Program-made: the position numbers and the translations under genes
Notes under the pieces: generated by a model
Told to the model about the DNA's origin: nothing
What the model saw: only the letters and a program-made list of their open reading frames with translations
Database searches by the model: none
In this document: one piece after another, positions 39,132 through 47,868 of the stretch
Position numbering within the stretch: position 1 is the stretch's first letter
Layout: each line of letters opens with the position of its first letter
Assembly: GCF_900101385.1 (NCBI RefSeq)
Contig: NZ_FMZB01000002.1
Coordinates: 248,001 to 312,000, forward strand
Length of the DNA stretch: 64,000 nucleotides
Direction of reading: 5' to 3'
From: Terribacillus halophilus
GTDB lineage: Bacteria; Bacillota; Bacilli; Bacillales; Amphibacillaceae

Positions 39132-39202
39132 AAAAAAGGACCTAATACGGCAAATGAAATATCTTGCCGAATTAGATCCTGCCTGCATTACCAGTCACAT
39201 GT
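39132..39202 (-). promoter_or_regulatory. RAT antiterminator overlapping a terminator, leader of bglP
   Basis: On the minus strand the segment at 39172-39202 contains TGTGACTGGTAATGCAGGCA, close to the RNA antiterminator consensus bound by LicT. It overlaps the 5' arm of a terminator (GGATCTAATTCGGCAA pairing with TTGCCGTATTAGGTCC) that ends in TTTTTT at 39132-39137. Binding of LicT and termination are mutually exclusive. Confidence 0.9.
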
Positions 39203-39228
39203 CTAATGGTTTATATTTAACTGACTTC

Positions 39229-39259
39229 AGTATAGGCGATAAAAATGTAAGCGTCAACA
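39229..39259 (-). promoter_or_regulatory. bglP promoter with overlapping cre site
   Basis: TTGACG (39252-39257) and TATACT (39229-39234) on the minus strand with a 17-bp spacer. A catabolite-responsive element, ATGTAAGCGTCAACA at 39245-39259, matches the CcpA consensus at 14 of 15 positions and covers the -35 box, so glucose repression is expected. Confidence 0.8.
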
Positions 39260-39390
39260 TTTTTTATTCGATTAATATGAAAAGGCTTAAAGTTTTCTAC
39301 GGAGAATTAAAACAGCCCAGCTTATTCGCCTTTTGACATTTGATTTGGATTAAGGGAAGTTGTCAAAAGTGATAATCTACGTTTGATCAT

Positions 39391-39418
39391 AAAAAAACAG
39401 ACCCATATTATAGGTCTG
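39391..39418 (-). terminator. Rho-independent terminator of the glycosyltransferase gene
   Basis: Minus strand CAGACC-TATAATAT-GGGTCTG followed by TTTTTTT, about 50 bp after the stop. Confidence 0.85.
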
Positions 39419-39467
39419 GTTAAATTTCGCGCTCCTCCATTAGTGAAGGATGTAAAGTCTTTGCAAC

Positions 39468-40757
39468 TTACGACCTTGAGCGCAGATCATCAAGCGATTT
39501 CACAACTGTATGAGGTATCGGCTTCCATTCAATTTTCTTGAATAGCGCTACGATGGATATTGGCAAATACGTAAATAGGAAAAGCGGAAAAGTGAATAGA
39601 TAAACTATCTTTTTCCAGCCTGGGCAGCGGATTTTTTTCCACTCCATGATTGTTGTGACTAGGCCGATTCCGAATAGGAGGCAATAAACCCACAAAATGC
39701 CGGTCAATCCCCCTATCAGATACGTCTGGATCAGTCCTTTTCCTTCGAATGGAACGAGTAAAAATATCAATGCGTTTCCGATGAGGCTGAGCATGGATAC
39801 AATCACTATCGGCAAGATCGTCATCATCATGTCAAAGCAGGAGAAGCGATATCCTTTACCGCGGATCATACCAAGGAACAGCTCTTTCCCATAATTCATG
39901 AACACCTGATAAAATCCCTTTGCCCAGCGTAATCGCTGCTTCCAGGACTGACTGAATGTAGTCGGCTGCTCATCATAGAATACGGCATGCCCGCAGTATC
40001 CTATCTTTACACCCTTGATGATCTGGGAGACGGTAAATTCGATGTCTTCGGTAAGAAGATGATGCACCCAGCCGCCATTTTCTTTAATGATATCCGAATG
40101 AACCAAGAACCCCGTTCCTGAAATGACGCAACTCGTGTCGAGATACATTCTTGGCCGGTTAAGAAATTCCGCTTCATACAAGAACCAGAGTGCATATCCA
40201 GAAGTGATCCAATTCTGGTCATAGTTTTTGGAATTCCGATAACTTGTAATGATCTTATAGCCTTGATCAAAGGTTTTGTTCATTTCCACTATATAGTTTT
40301 CGTCCAGAAGATTATCTGCATCAAATACAAAGTATCCATCATAGCGTTTGGAAGCATAATCCGTCTCAATGACGTTCAGTAAATGGTTCAGTGCGTACCC
40401 CTTCCCGACCTGCTTCTGGTTAAAGCGCTCTGCGACGATCGCTCCTGCTTCCCTGGCAAACTGGGCTGTGCGATCCGTGCAGTTGTCAGCTATCACATAG
40501 ATATCAAACAATTCCTTCGGATAATTCTGGTTTTTAATACTTTTGATCAGCTGCCCAATGACAAGTTCCTCATTCCGAGCCGGAATTAAAAAAGCATATT
40601 TACGAAGCGGAACTTCCTTCCCTTCTTGGTGTTTTTCCCTTCTTGCTCTGAACGCAATAAGGATGTACACCACTTTATAGACAAAAATCAGCGAAAATAA
40701 TATTCCTATGTAAAGAACAAATTGACTTAAAATATCTAACACGTCTCTGACCATCAT
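39468..40757 (-). CDS. Membrane glycosyltransferase, family 2 (processive type)
   Basis: About 430 residues. One N-terminal membrane helix (FVLYIGILFSLIFVYKVVYILIA in outline), a GT-A domain with FLIPARNEE, the DxD-type DADN, TEDIE and the QxxRW motif QRLRW of processive enzymes, then three or four C-terminal helices. Such proteins (IcaA, NodC, cellulose-synthase relatives) polymerise sugars from a UDP-sugar at the membrane. No deacetylase or other polysaccharide gene adjoins it, so the product is unknown. Two adjacent ATG codons (40757, 40754) lie after GGGG; a GTG at 40766 is less likely. Confidence 0.9.
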   Translation of the reverse strand: MMVRDVLDILSQFVLYIGILFSLIFVYKVVYILIAFRARREKHQEGKEVPLRKYAFLIPARNEELVIGQLIKSIKNQNYPKELFDIYVIADNCTDRTAQFAREAGAIVAERFNQKQVGKGYALNHLLNVIETDYASKRYDGYFVFDADNLLDENYIVEMNKTFDQGYKIITSYRNSKNYDQNWITSGYALWFLYEAEFLNRPRMYLDTSCVISGTGFLVHSDIIKENGGWVHHLLTEDIEFTVSQIIKGVKIGYCGHAVFYDEQPTTFSQSWKQRLRWAKGFYQVFMNYGKELFLGMIRGKGYRFSCFDMMMTILPIVIVSMLSLIGNALIFLLVPFEGKGLIQTYLIGGLTGILWVYCLLFGIGLVTTIMEWKKIRCPGWKKIVYLFTFPLFLFTYLPISIVALFKKIEWKPIPHTVVKSLDDLRSRS

Positions 40758-40766
40758 ACACCCCAC

Positions 40767-41413
40767 ATCTCAGAATCTAGCCCGGTAGTATAGTTTTTTA
40801 TTTTTCTGCTTTGCAAAAACAATTTGTTTCTTAAATATTTAATTAAGAATCTGTAAAAAACATATGAGCCCCAGACTCATCCCTTACCTTGTGACTGCTT
40901 CCGATGCTGCGAGTGAAGTCCTCCATCCTGCTCAGTAGATACACCAACTTCGGATACCTAATGAACTGCCTTTCTTATTAATCATTTTGAAATAAGCTGA
41001 TAGCAAGTACGATAACCATCTTATAAAATTCTTTTCTCTGTACCTACATACAGAATGTAACAAACTTGGCTTGTGTTCTTAAAGGCTATTTCTATTAAGA
41101 TTTTATTAAATGTTCAATAAAAAACGCAGCATGCCTCAATAAGCAGCCTAATGATGGCTGCTGTACAAAGTTCGGTGTTCTAAAGCACTTTTCCAATGAC
41201 TAGGCAGGGCAGCTTATGGTAAAAAACAACGTGCATATGATCTTCCTTGAAAACGTGAAAAACCCGAGGGATACTTGGTATTTTTTTAATTCTTCTTCAG
41301 TTTATACTCAAAGGAAAAACAAAATAAGGCGTACTTGGATTTATAAAGCAGGCGCCTATCAATCTTATTTAGAAAAAGTCCCCTGTAACGATACTGTGAC
41401 AACCGTCGTTCTG
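40767..41413. other. Intergenic region, mostly featureless
   Basis: About 650 bp. A weak minus-strand terminator lies at 40858-40884 (ATGAG-TCTGGGG-CTCAT then ATGTTTTTT). A 67-codon plus-strand frame at 41216-41419 (MVKNNVHMIFLEN...) has only a poor ribosome site and overlaps the SAM hydrolase stop; I do not accept it as a gene. Confidence 0.5.
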
Positions 41414-42259
41414 CTATAAAATAACTTTCCGAATACATATCTTCCAGTTAGGACCTGATTGCACGTGATACGCTTGTGCAAATGAGCCTTGATTCAAGGC
41501 AACACCGATTTTATCTAGGGAATTCACGTAAAGCAGCGGTTCGCCCAAATGGCTGTCTGCAAATGAACGGCCGAAGGTCATAATGTTTTTATATACCTGT
41601 CTTGTGCCATTTTCAATTTTCACTTCAAATGATTGCCCATATTCTGCATGTAATTGCTTAAACAGCTCACGATCAATATTCGTCCATGGATTGCCAAATC
41701 GAATATCAAGAATATCGATATTACCCGTAATAACTTCTTCGGAGATGACCGCCTCCGTTACCGGCAGTTCGATAATTTCCTTTACAGCAATCACTGGTCC
41801 CACTTCTTCGAACGATATCACGCCTGCAGCCAGCCGTGCGCCTGTGAAGGCGTAAATGTCACGGCCATGGAATGTGTACGATTCTCCTGATTTTGGCAGA
41901 CGATTTCTTTCTTCATCGATCAATCTAGCCTCTTTAATGCCAATATGTTTCTTTATTTGTGTCAGTGTTCCATTATCGGGTGTTACGATGTAATGATTGG
42001 ATTGAGTTTTTACGACGATACTCTTCCGTTCAGTTCCCACACCGGGATCAACGACAGAGACGAATACCGAATTCTCCGGCCAATACGCTATCACTTGATA
42101 AAGACGATAGGCGCCTTCCCAAATATTGTACGGCGGAATATCATGTGTAAGGTCAAAAATCCTTATTGAGGGATCTACTGATAATGACACCCCATACATT
42201 GCGTTGACAGCCCCATCACCCAATCCGAAATCTGTTTGTAAAACTAGAAATTCACCCAT
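41414..42259 (-). CDS. SAM hydrolase / DUF62-family protein (adenosine-forming)
   Basis: About 281 residues from ATG 42259, with GGGGGAG 5-6 bases upstream. Family motifs: LQTDFGLGDG at the start, LTHDIPPYNI, SVVDPGVGTERK, VTPDNGTL, TFHGRDIYAFTGARLA and the C-terminal RFGNPWTNID...FGRSFAD...YVNSLDKIGVALNQG. Characterised members split S-adenosylmethionine to adenosine and methionine using water (relatives of fluorinase/chlorinase). A T-box leader precedes the gene, so its expression should rise when one tRNA is uncharged. No transporter partner adjoins it. Confidence 0.92.
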   Translation of the reverse strand: MGEFLVLQTDFGLGDGAVNAMYGVSLSVDPSIRIFDLTHDIPPYNIWEGAYRLYQVIAYWPENSVFVSVVDPGVGTERKSIVVKTQSNHYIVTPDNGTLTQIKKHIGIKEARLIDEERNRLPKSGESYTFHGRDIYAFTGARLAAGVISFEEVGPVIAVKEIIELPVTEAVISEEVITGNIDILDIRFGNPWTNIDRELFKQLHAEYGQSFEVKIENGTRQVYKNIMTFGRSFADSHLGEPLLYVNSLDKIGVALNQGSFAQAYHVQSGPNWKICIRKVIL

Positions 42260-42330
42260 GTTTACTCCCCCATTCTCATTCATCACAATTTTATTTACCG
42301 AATAATCAATTGGTTACGGTTGAATAAAAC

Positions 42331-42625
42331 AAAAAAACCACGTCCTTATCCAATTGGATAAGGACGTGGTTCTGCACACGTGGTACCACCTTACTTTACT
42401 GCATGCTTACGCATGACAGCCTCATCAAGCACAAAGGAATAGTCCCCTTTTATACTGTGGTGTGGATAACGAGTACCAACCCTCGCCGGAACCTACTGGC
42501 ACAAAAATAGTGTTTTCAGCACGGAACTCCGAGACCATTGTTCAGATCCGCATAATCGCTTCTTTTCAGCTGCCGAAGCTCTCTGTGTAGAATGCCTGAA
42601 TCTTACTTTTTCTCTTCATCATCTT
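42331..42625 (-). promoter_or_regulatory. T-box riboswitch in front of the SAM hydrolase gene
   Basis: The minus-strand RNA has the T-box sequence AAGGTGGTACCACG (42379-42392), the AG-bulge/distal loop of Stem I (AGAGAGC...GGCAGCTG...GAAGC, around 42560-42583), and a 16-bp terminator stem (AACCACGTCCTTATCC/GGATAAGGACGTGGTT, 42336-42371) with a T run. The 5' arm of that stem can be captured by the T-box in the antiterminator. The specifier loop lies near 42535-42541 (ACAATGG between CTGA and TCTC); AUG (Met) at 42536-42538 is the best candidate for this gene, AAU (Asn) the alternative. Confidence 0.92.
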
Positions 42626-42658
42626 TTAAATATTCTTTCAATTACTAATTTATTGATT

Positions 42659-42687
42659 ATTATAATTTGATGGGAATTAGTATGCAA
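42659..42687 (-). promoter_or_regulatory. Sigma-A promoter of the T-box leader
   Basis: TTGCAT (42682-42687) and TATAAT (42659-42664) on the minus strand with a 17-bp spacer; transcription would start about 30 bases before Stem I. Confidence 0.8.
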
Positions 42688-42750
42688 GTCTTTTCTTTAA
42701 GATGTTAAACTGTTTCCATGCCTGAACCGCAAATTGACTTATTTGTTCCT

Positions 42751-42775
42751 TTCTTCCGTTAAGCAAACGGAAGAA
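42751..42775. promoter_or_regulatory. Inverted repeat upstream of the first rap gene
   Basis: TTCTTCCGTT-AAGCA-AACGGAAGAA, 10-bp perfect arms, about 125 bp before the rap start. An extended -10 (TGGTAGAAT) follows at about 42855. The second rap gene has a comparable inverted repeat at 55636-55660, sharing the CCGTT/AACGG core. Possible operator. Confidence 0.5.
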
Positions 42776-42898
42776 TTTCCCGAACCCCAGCACAAAAATA
42801 CTAAACTCACATAAACATTGAAAAAATCCACTTCGCTAACAACCGACAAAAACTGGTAGAATTGTTTTCATACTAACTTTTTAAAGGGGCTTTGCTTG

Positions 42899-43951
42899 AT
42901 GGAACGGAACATCTCGAATCACCTTACTATTGCAGCTGTAATGAATGAATGGGCTGTCAGTATTCGATTTGATCATAAAGAATCTGCCGAAAGTATCCAT
43001 AAAGAGCTTAAGAACCATATTAATGCGTTTGATGTCGAAACACTTATCACATATTATCTGCTTGAAAGCCATCATTATTTGACAAGGAGAGACACCGAGC
43101 ATAGCATGCTCTCGCTTGAGAATGCCAAGGAATACGCTATTCACTTCAATGATACCCATCGATACTTCCTGCACCTGGCAGAAGGTATTTTTTTCTACGA
43201 TAAAAGAGATTATCAAAGTGCACTTCTTTACTTTGAGAAAGCCGAAAATTACATAGAGCAGCTGGAAGATCCAGTATGGATAGGTGAGTTCCACCTTCGG
43301 AAAGCTATGACTTTCTATTTTCTTGATGTTACCAATCTATCGGTTCTTCACGCTGCAAGAGCCGCTAAAGAGTTCAGTTCTTCTGATAGTCTGGAATTTT
43401 TGCTGGCTCGCACAGAGATGCTGCAGGGTGCAAACCATATGGATCAACTTAACTACGAACCAGCTGAAGCATTTCTGCTGAAGGCTTTAGCAACTTTTAA
43501 AAAAATCGGTAATCAAAACTACCTATCTTCTGCGAACCTTAATCTCGGTGTGCTGTATACAGAGCGTGATCTGCCTGCTGCAGCCATTCCCTACCTCAAC
43601 GCCGCCTTACAAGGAAAACAAGACCGTATCAAATTGAAAATCCTATACTTATTAGCTGATTGTTATTGGAAAACCAATCAACCTTCCAAAGCGATGGAAA
43701 TCTATAAAGAAGGATTTCGAATCAGCATTGAAGAAGATAATATGATAAAGAAATGGGAATTCGCAATGCTCCATAAAAAGCATGAAGACAGATTGAATTT
43801 TGAAAGCGTCTGGCAGGAGGGAATAGATTATTTCCATCATGTGGAGGACTTTTACAATGTCAGGGTATTCTCAAAAGAGTTAGCACACTATTACACGGAA
43901 AAGAAGGAATACGAACTTGCATTAAAGTATTATCTGCTGACTCTTAAGTAA
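42899..43951 (+). CDS. Rap-family tetratricopeptide regulator
   Basis: 350 residues built of an N-terminal helical bundle (~1-70) and TPR repeats through the C-terminus (AEGIFFYDKRDYQSALLYFEKAENY; LLADCYWKTNQPSKAMEIYKEGF; HYYTEKKEYELALKYYLLTL), with no catalytic domain. Rap proteins bind response regulators or ComA and are usually inhibited by a Phr pentapeptide encoded just downstream; no phr-like secreted peptide is seen here. ATG 42899 (GGGG 9 bases upstream) or the TTG before it. A paralogue with the same layout lies at 55785-56849. Confidence 0.9.
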   Translation: MERNISNHLTIAAVMNEWAVSIRFDHKESAESIHKELKNHINAFDVETLITYYLLESHHYLTRRDTEHSMLSLENAKEYAIHFNDTHRYFLHLAEGIFFYDKRDYQSALLYFEKAENYIEQLEDPVWIGEFHLRKAMTFYFLDVTNLSVLHAARAAKEFSSSDSLEFLLARTEMLQGANHMDQLNYEPAEAFLLKALATFKKIGNQNYLSSANLNLGVLYTERDLPAAAIPYLNAALQGKQDRIKLKILYLLADCYWKTNQPSKAMEIYKEGFRISIEEDNMIKKWEFAMLHKKHEDRLNFESVWQEGIDYFHHVEDFYNVRVFSKELAHYYTEKKEYELALKYYLLTLK

Positions 43952-44236
43952 AAGAGGAGAAGAAAGTATTTTTCATCGTAGGATATGCAAATCATCATGA
44001 TACTGCGGAAATGCAAACGGAACTTGGAAGCATCAATTTTTCTTGAATCTATTGAATAAATCATCCCTAACAGATGGGAATAAGCCTTTGAGTAAACGTT
44101 CCACTTACTATAACTCATCTTCCTGTGCAGGTATGTTACTGCAGCCAAGGTTAACATTAAAAAACGGAAATTAACTCGTTTCTTCAGCTATTTAATAAGA
44201 AAATTGTATACACCCCAGAGAGGATGTGGACGCAGA
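43952..44236. other. Intergenic region after rap
   Basis: 285 bp without a convincing gene. I looked for a phr-like frame (start site, signal peptide, basic tail) on the plus strand and saw none. Confidence 0.5.
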
Positions 44237-45211
44237 TTGATCAATTTTGGCGTTGTTGGAACAAATTGGATAACCGAGAGGTTCATTGCAGCTGGCAGAC
44301 AGCATGGTGATTTCAATGTCACAGCTGTTTACTCCCGTTCGGAAGAAAAAGGACAAGCATTTTCCAAGAAGCATCAGCTTCCTTTATCGTTTACTGATAT
44401 CTGGGAGATGGCAAGGCATGAAGAAATTGATGCCGTCTATATCGCGACACCAAATGCTTTGCATGCAAAGCAGGCAATCTTGTTTATGGAAAACAGAAAA
44501 CATGTACTTTGCGAAAAGCCATTTGCCTCCAACAGTACGGAAGTATCATCCATGATCAAGAAAGCAGAAGAAGAAGGCGTCGTTCTCATGGAAGCCATGA
44601 AGTCAACATGTATGCCGAACTTTCTGGCAGTCAGGGAACATCTGCATAAAATCGGCCCTGTACGATCTTACTTTTCTTCAAGCTGCCGATACGCTGCATT
44701 TTACGATGATCTGAAGAAGGGATCACTGCCAAATCTATTCAATCCAGCATTATCCGGCGGCGCTTTAATGGATCTTGGCGTGTACACGATTGCCCCCTTG
44801 GTTGCGCTGTTCGGCAGACCAACCTCCATTCAGGCGATCGGAACCGTCCTTGAGTCGGGTGTCGACGGTCATGGGCATATGCAGCTTGAATATGAAGAAG
44901 TCAAAGCAAGTGTCATGTTTTCGTGTATCACGAATTCCTATCTGCCCACCGAGATCATCGGCGAAAAAGGTACGATAGTCGTTCATCATATAAGCAGCCC
45001 CAAGGGTACGGAAATACATTGGCCTGACGGAACGAAAGAAGATATCAGCAATCCGCAGGAATACGATCCGATGTACTACGAAATAGCTGAATTCATTCAG
45101 CTCATCCAAACGAACAAACAGCAGTCTTCGATCAATACATGGGAGAATTCCATCATAACAATGGAGATACTTGACCAGGCAAGGCAACAAATGAATGTCA
45201 ATATAAACTAA
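44237..45211 (+). CDS. Gfo/Idh/MocA-family oxidoreductase
   Basis: About 324 residues. Rossmann N-terminus INFGVVGTNWITERFI, the dehydrogenase signature VLCEKPFASN (about residue 90, catalytic Lys), and GGALMDLGVYTI in the C-terminal alpha/beta domain. NAD(P)-dependent; typical substrates are sugars, inositols or derived aldehydes. The start is uncertain: TTG 44237 matches where the family begins but has only a weak GGA upstream, and TTG 44204 has none. No sugar genes adjoin it; a terminator follows. Confidence 0.9.
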   Translation: MINFGVVGTNWITERFIAAGRQHGDFNVTAVYSRSEEKGQAFSKKHQLPLSFTDIWEMARHEEIDAVYIATPNALHAKQAILFMENRKHVLCEKPFASNSTEVSSMIKKAEEEGVVLMEAMKSTCMPNFLAVREHLHKIGPVRSYFSSSCRYAAFYDDLKKGSLPNLFNPALSGGALMDLGVYTIAPLVALFGRPTSIQAIGTVLESGVDGHGHMQLEYEEVKASVMFSCITNSYLPTEIIGEKGTIVVHHISSPKGTEIHWPDGTKEDISNPQEYDPMYYEIAEFIQLIQTNKQQSSINTWENSIITMEILDQARQQMNVNIN

Positions 45212-45215
45212 AATA

Positions 45216-45249
45216 AAAGGACACTTCTTAAACGCGAAGTGTCCTTTTT
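45216..45249. terminator. Bidirectional terminator
   Basis: AAAAGGACACTTC/GAAGTGTCCTTTT stem around TTAAACGC between two convergent genes. Confidence 0.92.
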
Positions 45250-45253
45250 ATCA

Positions 45254-45913
45254 TTATTGGTTCCCTTTTTTAACCCATTCTGCAACAGAAACTGTACGTT
45301 TTGCCTGATGTTTCACCGCAGCTTCCACGTCTTCGATCATCTTGCCGTCTTGGCCGACAGTCACGCTTGTGCCGTAAGGGTTTCCTCCAGCTGCGAATAG
45401 AACCGGATCTGTATAGCCTGGTGTCGCGATGATGGCGCCCCAATGCATCATGGATGTGTAAAGGGAAAGCAATGTTGCTTCCTGTCCACCATGGGGGTTT
45501 TGTGCGGATGTCATGGCGCTGACTACTTTATTCACTGTTTTGCCATTTGCCCATAGACCGCCTTGGATATCAAGGAATTGTTTCATTTGGGATGGCATGT
45601 TACCGAAGCGTGTCGGTACGCTGAAGATGATAGCATCTGCCCATTCCAAGTCATCAGAAGCTGCCACTGGTACGTCTTTTGTTGCTTCTACTTGCGCTTT
45701 CCACGTTGGGTTTGCATCAATGACGGATTGTGGCGCAAGCTCTTGTACTTGCAGTACTCTTACTTCTGCACCTGCTTCTTTTGCTGCTTCTGCTGCCCAT
45801 TTTGCCATTTGATAGTTCGTGCCACCCATGCTGTAATAAACTATTGCCAATTTAACGTTTTCCATCGTTTCATTCTCCTTTGTTTTTCCGAATAATTTAT
45901 CCAAAAATCCCAT
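45254..45913 (-). CDS. WrbA-like NAD(P)H:quinone oxidoreductase (flavodoxin fold)
   Basis: Up to 219 residues. FMN-binding flavodoxin fold with [12 protein letters not shown] in the phosphate loop, [22 protein letters not shown], and [18 protein letters not shown], typical of WrbA. It reduces quinones by two electrons, avoiding semiquinone radicals. Two starts are possible: ATG 45913 (GAGGAG 11 bases upstream) or ATG 45865 (AAAGGAG 8 bases upstream), which begins at the usual family N-terminus [12 protein letters not shown]. An MhqR-like box lies about 100 bp upstream, tying it to the dioxygenase and nitroreductase next door. Confidence 0.92.
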   Translation of the reverse strand: MGFLDKLFGKTKENETMENVKLAIVYYSMGGTNYQMAKWAAEAAKEAGAEVRVLQVQELAPQSVIDANPTWKAQVEATKDVPVAASDDLEWADAIIFSVPTRFGNMPSQMKQFLDIQGGLWANGKTVNKVVSAMTSAQNPHGGQEATLLSLYTSMMHWGAIIATPGYTDPVLFAAGGNPYGTSVTVGQDGKMIEDVEAAVKHQAKRTVSVAEWVKKGNQ

Positions 45914-46016
45914 GTATATTTACACTCCTCTTATATAGTTTGCTTCTATTCGTTAATTTATAAGAACCACCCCCATTGATTGCTTCAATAGTTCAACATG
46001 TAATTCTTATGTTAAT

Positions 46017-46034
46017 CATCTCTATTTCGAGATA
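46017..46034. promoter_or_regulatory. MhqR-like operator box upstream of the WrbA gene
   Basis: CATCTCTATTTCGAGATA, a diverged form of the palindrome TATCTCGAATTCGAGATA found three times at 47668-47773. Confidence 0.65.
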
Positions 46035-46070
46035 TCAGGGTGAACTTCCTTCATCAGAAGATATGCGCGG

Positions 46071-47006
46071 TTAATCCAGTTCCCTCACTTCAAACGGCAG
46101 CACATGGTTCTCAATTTTTTCTCTATGCTGTTCATATTGCAGCGGCAGCATCAAGTTCTCACCCATTGTGTCCCCCGATTCATCAATCGCGAATCCTGGT
46201 GGGTCCGTTGCAATCTCAAAAAGAATCTGGCCGTGCTCCCGGAAATAGATAGCATTGAAATAGTTACGGTCCTGGACGGGTGTCACGCCATAACCCAAGC
46301 TCGATACATATTCACTCCAATCAAGCTGGTCTTGATCATCACTTGCGCGCCATGCGATGTGGTGGACAGTTCCGACACCCATTTGGCTCCTGCCGCTCGT
46401 TGTCTGTTTGATATCAATTATGTTGCCGATGTCACCAGCTGCCTGATAACGGATATAGCTGCCTTCTTCGCCGACTTTTTCAAGACCCATTTGTTCGAGC
46501 AGCTCCCCTGTTTCACTAGGTCTTCTGGAATAAAGGATGGCGCCCCCGAATCCTTTGATCGCAACATCCGGCGTCACACCGCCAAATGTCCATGTGTTTG
46601 CATCGCCTGCTTCTCTTTCCACGATTTCCAAATGTAACCCGTGTACATCATCAAACTGCAAATACACCTCACCAAAGCGTTCCTTTTTCCTATAAACTAT
46701 CCCGAATTTTGTCAGTCTGTTCTCCCAGAAAGTCAGTGCACCTTTTGGTACGACATAGGAAGTAACTCCGACTTGTCCATCGCCGATTTTACCTTGATAG
46801 GCGTTCGGCCACGGGAAGAAAGTGATGATCGTTCCTGGTTTACCTTTTTCATCGCCAAAGTAAAGATGATATGTTCCCGGATCATCGAAATTCACTGTCT
46901 TTTTCACGAGGCGGAGTCCAAGGACTCCAGCATAGAAATCGGTGTTTTCCTGCGGGTGGCCAACAATTGCGGTGATATGATGAATGCCTTGCGTTTGTTT
47001 TGTCAT
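46071..47006 (-). CDS. Ring-cleaving dioxygenase of the VOC family (MhqO-like)
   Basis: 311 residues with two vicinal-oxygen-chelate modules (start GIHHITAIVGHPQENTDFYAGVLGLRLVKKTVNF; second module from VGTVHHIAWRASDD). Metal-ligand His and Glu residues are visible (GIHHIT; TVHHIAWR; GQILFEIATD). Related proteins (MhqO, LinE) open hydroquinone/catechol-type rings. It is downstream of the nitroreductase gene by 21 bp and presumably co-transcribed under the MhqR-like boxes. Confidence 0.92.
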   Translation of the reverse strand: MTKQTQGIHHITAIVGHPQENTDFYAGVLGLRLVKKTVNFDDPGTYHLYFGDEKGKPGTIITFFPWPNAYQGKIGDGQVGVTSYVVPKGALTFWENRLTKFGIVYRKKERFGEVYLQFDDVHGLHLEIVEREAGDANTWTFGGVTPDVAIKGFGGAILYSRRPSETGELLEQMGLEKVGEEGSYIRYQAAGDIGNIIDIKQTTSGRSQMGVGTVHHIAWRASDDQDQLDWSEYVSSLGYGVTPVQDRNYFNAIYFREHGQILFEIATDPPGFAIDESGDTMGENLMLPLQYEQHREKIENHVLPFEVRELD

Positions 47007-47027
47007 TTATAATCCCTCCCTAATCCT

Positions 47028-47648
47028 TTATTGATAACTGACAAATTCACTGACGGGCCTGCGATATCCTCTTGGTTTTCTACTTGCTGTTTTCTCTTTG
47101 CCGACAGTGATCATGAGTACAGCTTCATATTGTTCAGGGACATGCAATATTTCTTTTACTTTGCTGGCATCAAAGCCGATCATCGGACAAGTGTCCCAAC
47201 CTTTTTCTTTGGCCGCCAGCATGAATAGCATGGCAGACAGGGAAGCATTTCGAATTGCTTCGTCCCGGTGAAATTCCTCTCCCCGCTTTTCATAGAAGGA
47301 GACTGTATCGTTCACCATCAGATCATATTCCTGTTTATTGATGACACCTAACAGGTTCAAGCCTTTATATATGTCGGCAGCTTGATGGAAGGCTTGTTTA
47401 TCTCCTAGTACAAGAATGACTGCCGAGGCACTTTCGACCTTGTACTGTCCATTTGCGGCGTCTTTTATTTTTTGTTTCTTATCTTGGTCCAATACAACGA
47501 CGTAATTCGTATGCTGCAGATTGAATGCTGATGGTCCCAGCTTTACTAAGTTGAAAATATCATCAAGTTCATTTTTCGAAATTGGGTGATCCGGAAGAAA
47601 GTTGCTTGCAGATCTCCTCTGGTTGATTAACTCGGTAAATTGCGCCAT
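47028..47648 (-). CDS. Nitroreductase-family protein (MhqN-like)
   Basis: 206-residue FMN-dependent nitroreductase: INQRRSASNFLPDHPIS, LGPSAFNLQHTNYVVV, AAKEKGWDTCPMIGFD and VLMITVGK. The resistance operon mhqNOP of Bacillus pairs such a protein with a ring-cleaving dioxygenase, as here. ATG 47648 follows TGAGGAGAT. First gene of the unit; three MhqR-like palindromes lie just upstream. Confidence 0.93.
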   Translation of the reverse strand: MAQFTELINQRRSASNFLPDHPISKNELDDIFNLVKLGPSAFNLQHTNYVVVLDQDKKQKIKDAANGQYKVESASAVILVLGDKQAFHQAADIYKGLNLLGVINKQEYDLMVNDTVSFYEKRGEEFHRDEAIRNASLSAMLFMLAAKEKGWDTCPMIGFDASKVKEILHVPEQYEAVLMITVGKEKTASRKPRGYRRPVSEFVSYQ

Positions 47649-47667
47649 TTTTTCTCATCTCCTCAAT

Positions 47668-47773
47668 TACCTCGAATTCGAGATATAACAGATAAAGCAT
47701 TTGTTTCGAATTCGAGATATTAGGCTAAAAAAATATGATGTTGCTAGAAGATGTTTATCTCGAATTCGAGATA
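47668..47773. promoter_or_regulatory. Three MhqR-like operator palindromes
   Basis: Boxes at 47668-47685, 47702-47719 and 47756-47773, each centred on TCGAATTCGAG; the third is a perfect 18-bp palindrome (TATCTCGAATTCGAGATA), the known form of the MhqR (MarR-family) operator of Bacillus. They control the nitroreductase/dioxygenase pair. No mhqR gene lies in the window. Confidence 0.88.
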
Positions 47774-47832
47774 ATTATATATCATTTAAAATCACTCTGT
47801 CAACAAGTTATTATCAATATTTTTTTGTATGC

Positions 47833-47858
47833 AAAAAGACCGGCACCATACGCCGGCC
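47833..47858 (-). terminator. Rho-independent terminator of cstA
   Basis: GGCCGGC...GCCGGTC stem followed by TTTTT on the minus strand, about 10 bp after the cstA stop. Confidence 0.88.
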
Positions 47859-47868
47859 TTTCCCCCTT

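Noticed and set aside
41216-41419. 67-codon plus-strand frame between the glycosyltransferase and SAM hydrolase genes
   Set aside because: Poor ribosome site, no recognisable domain, and overlap with the end of a sure gene on the other strand.
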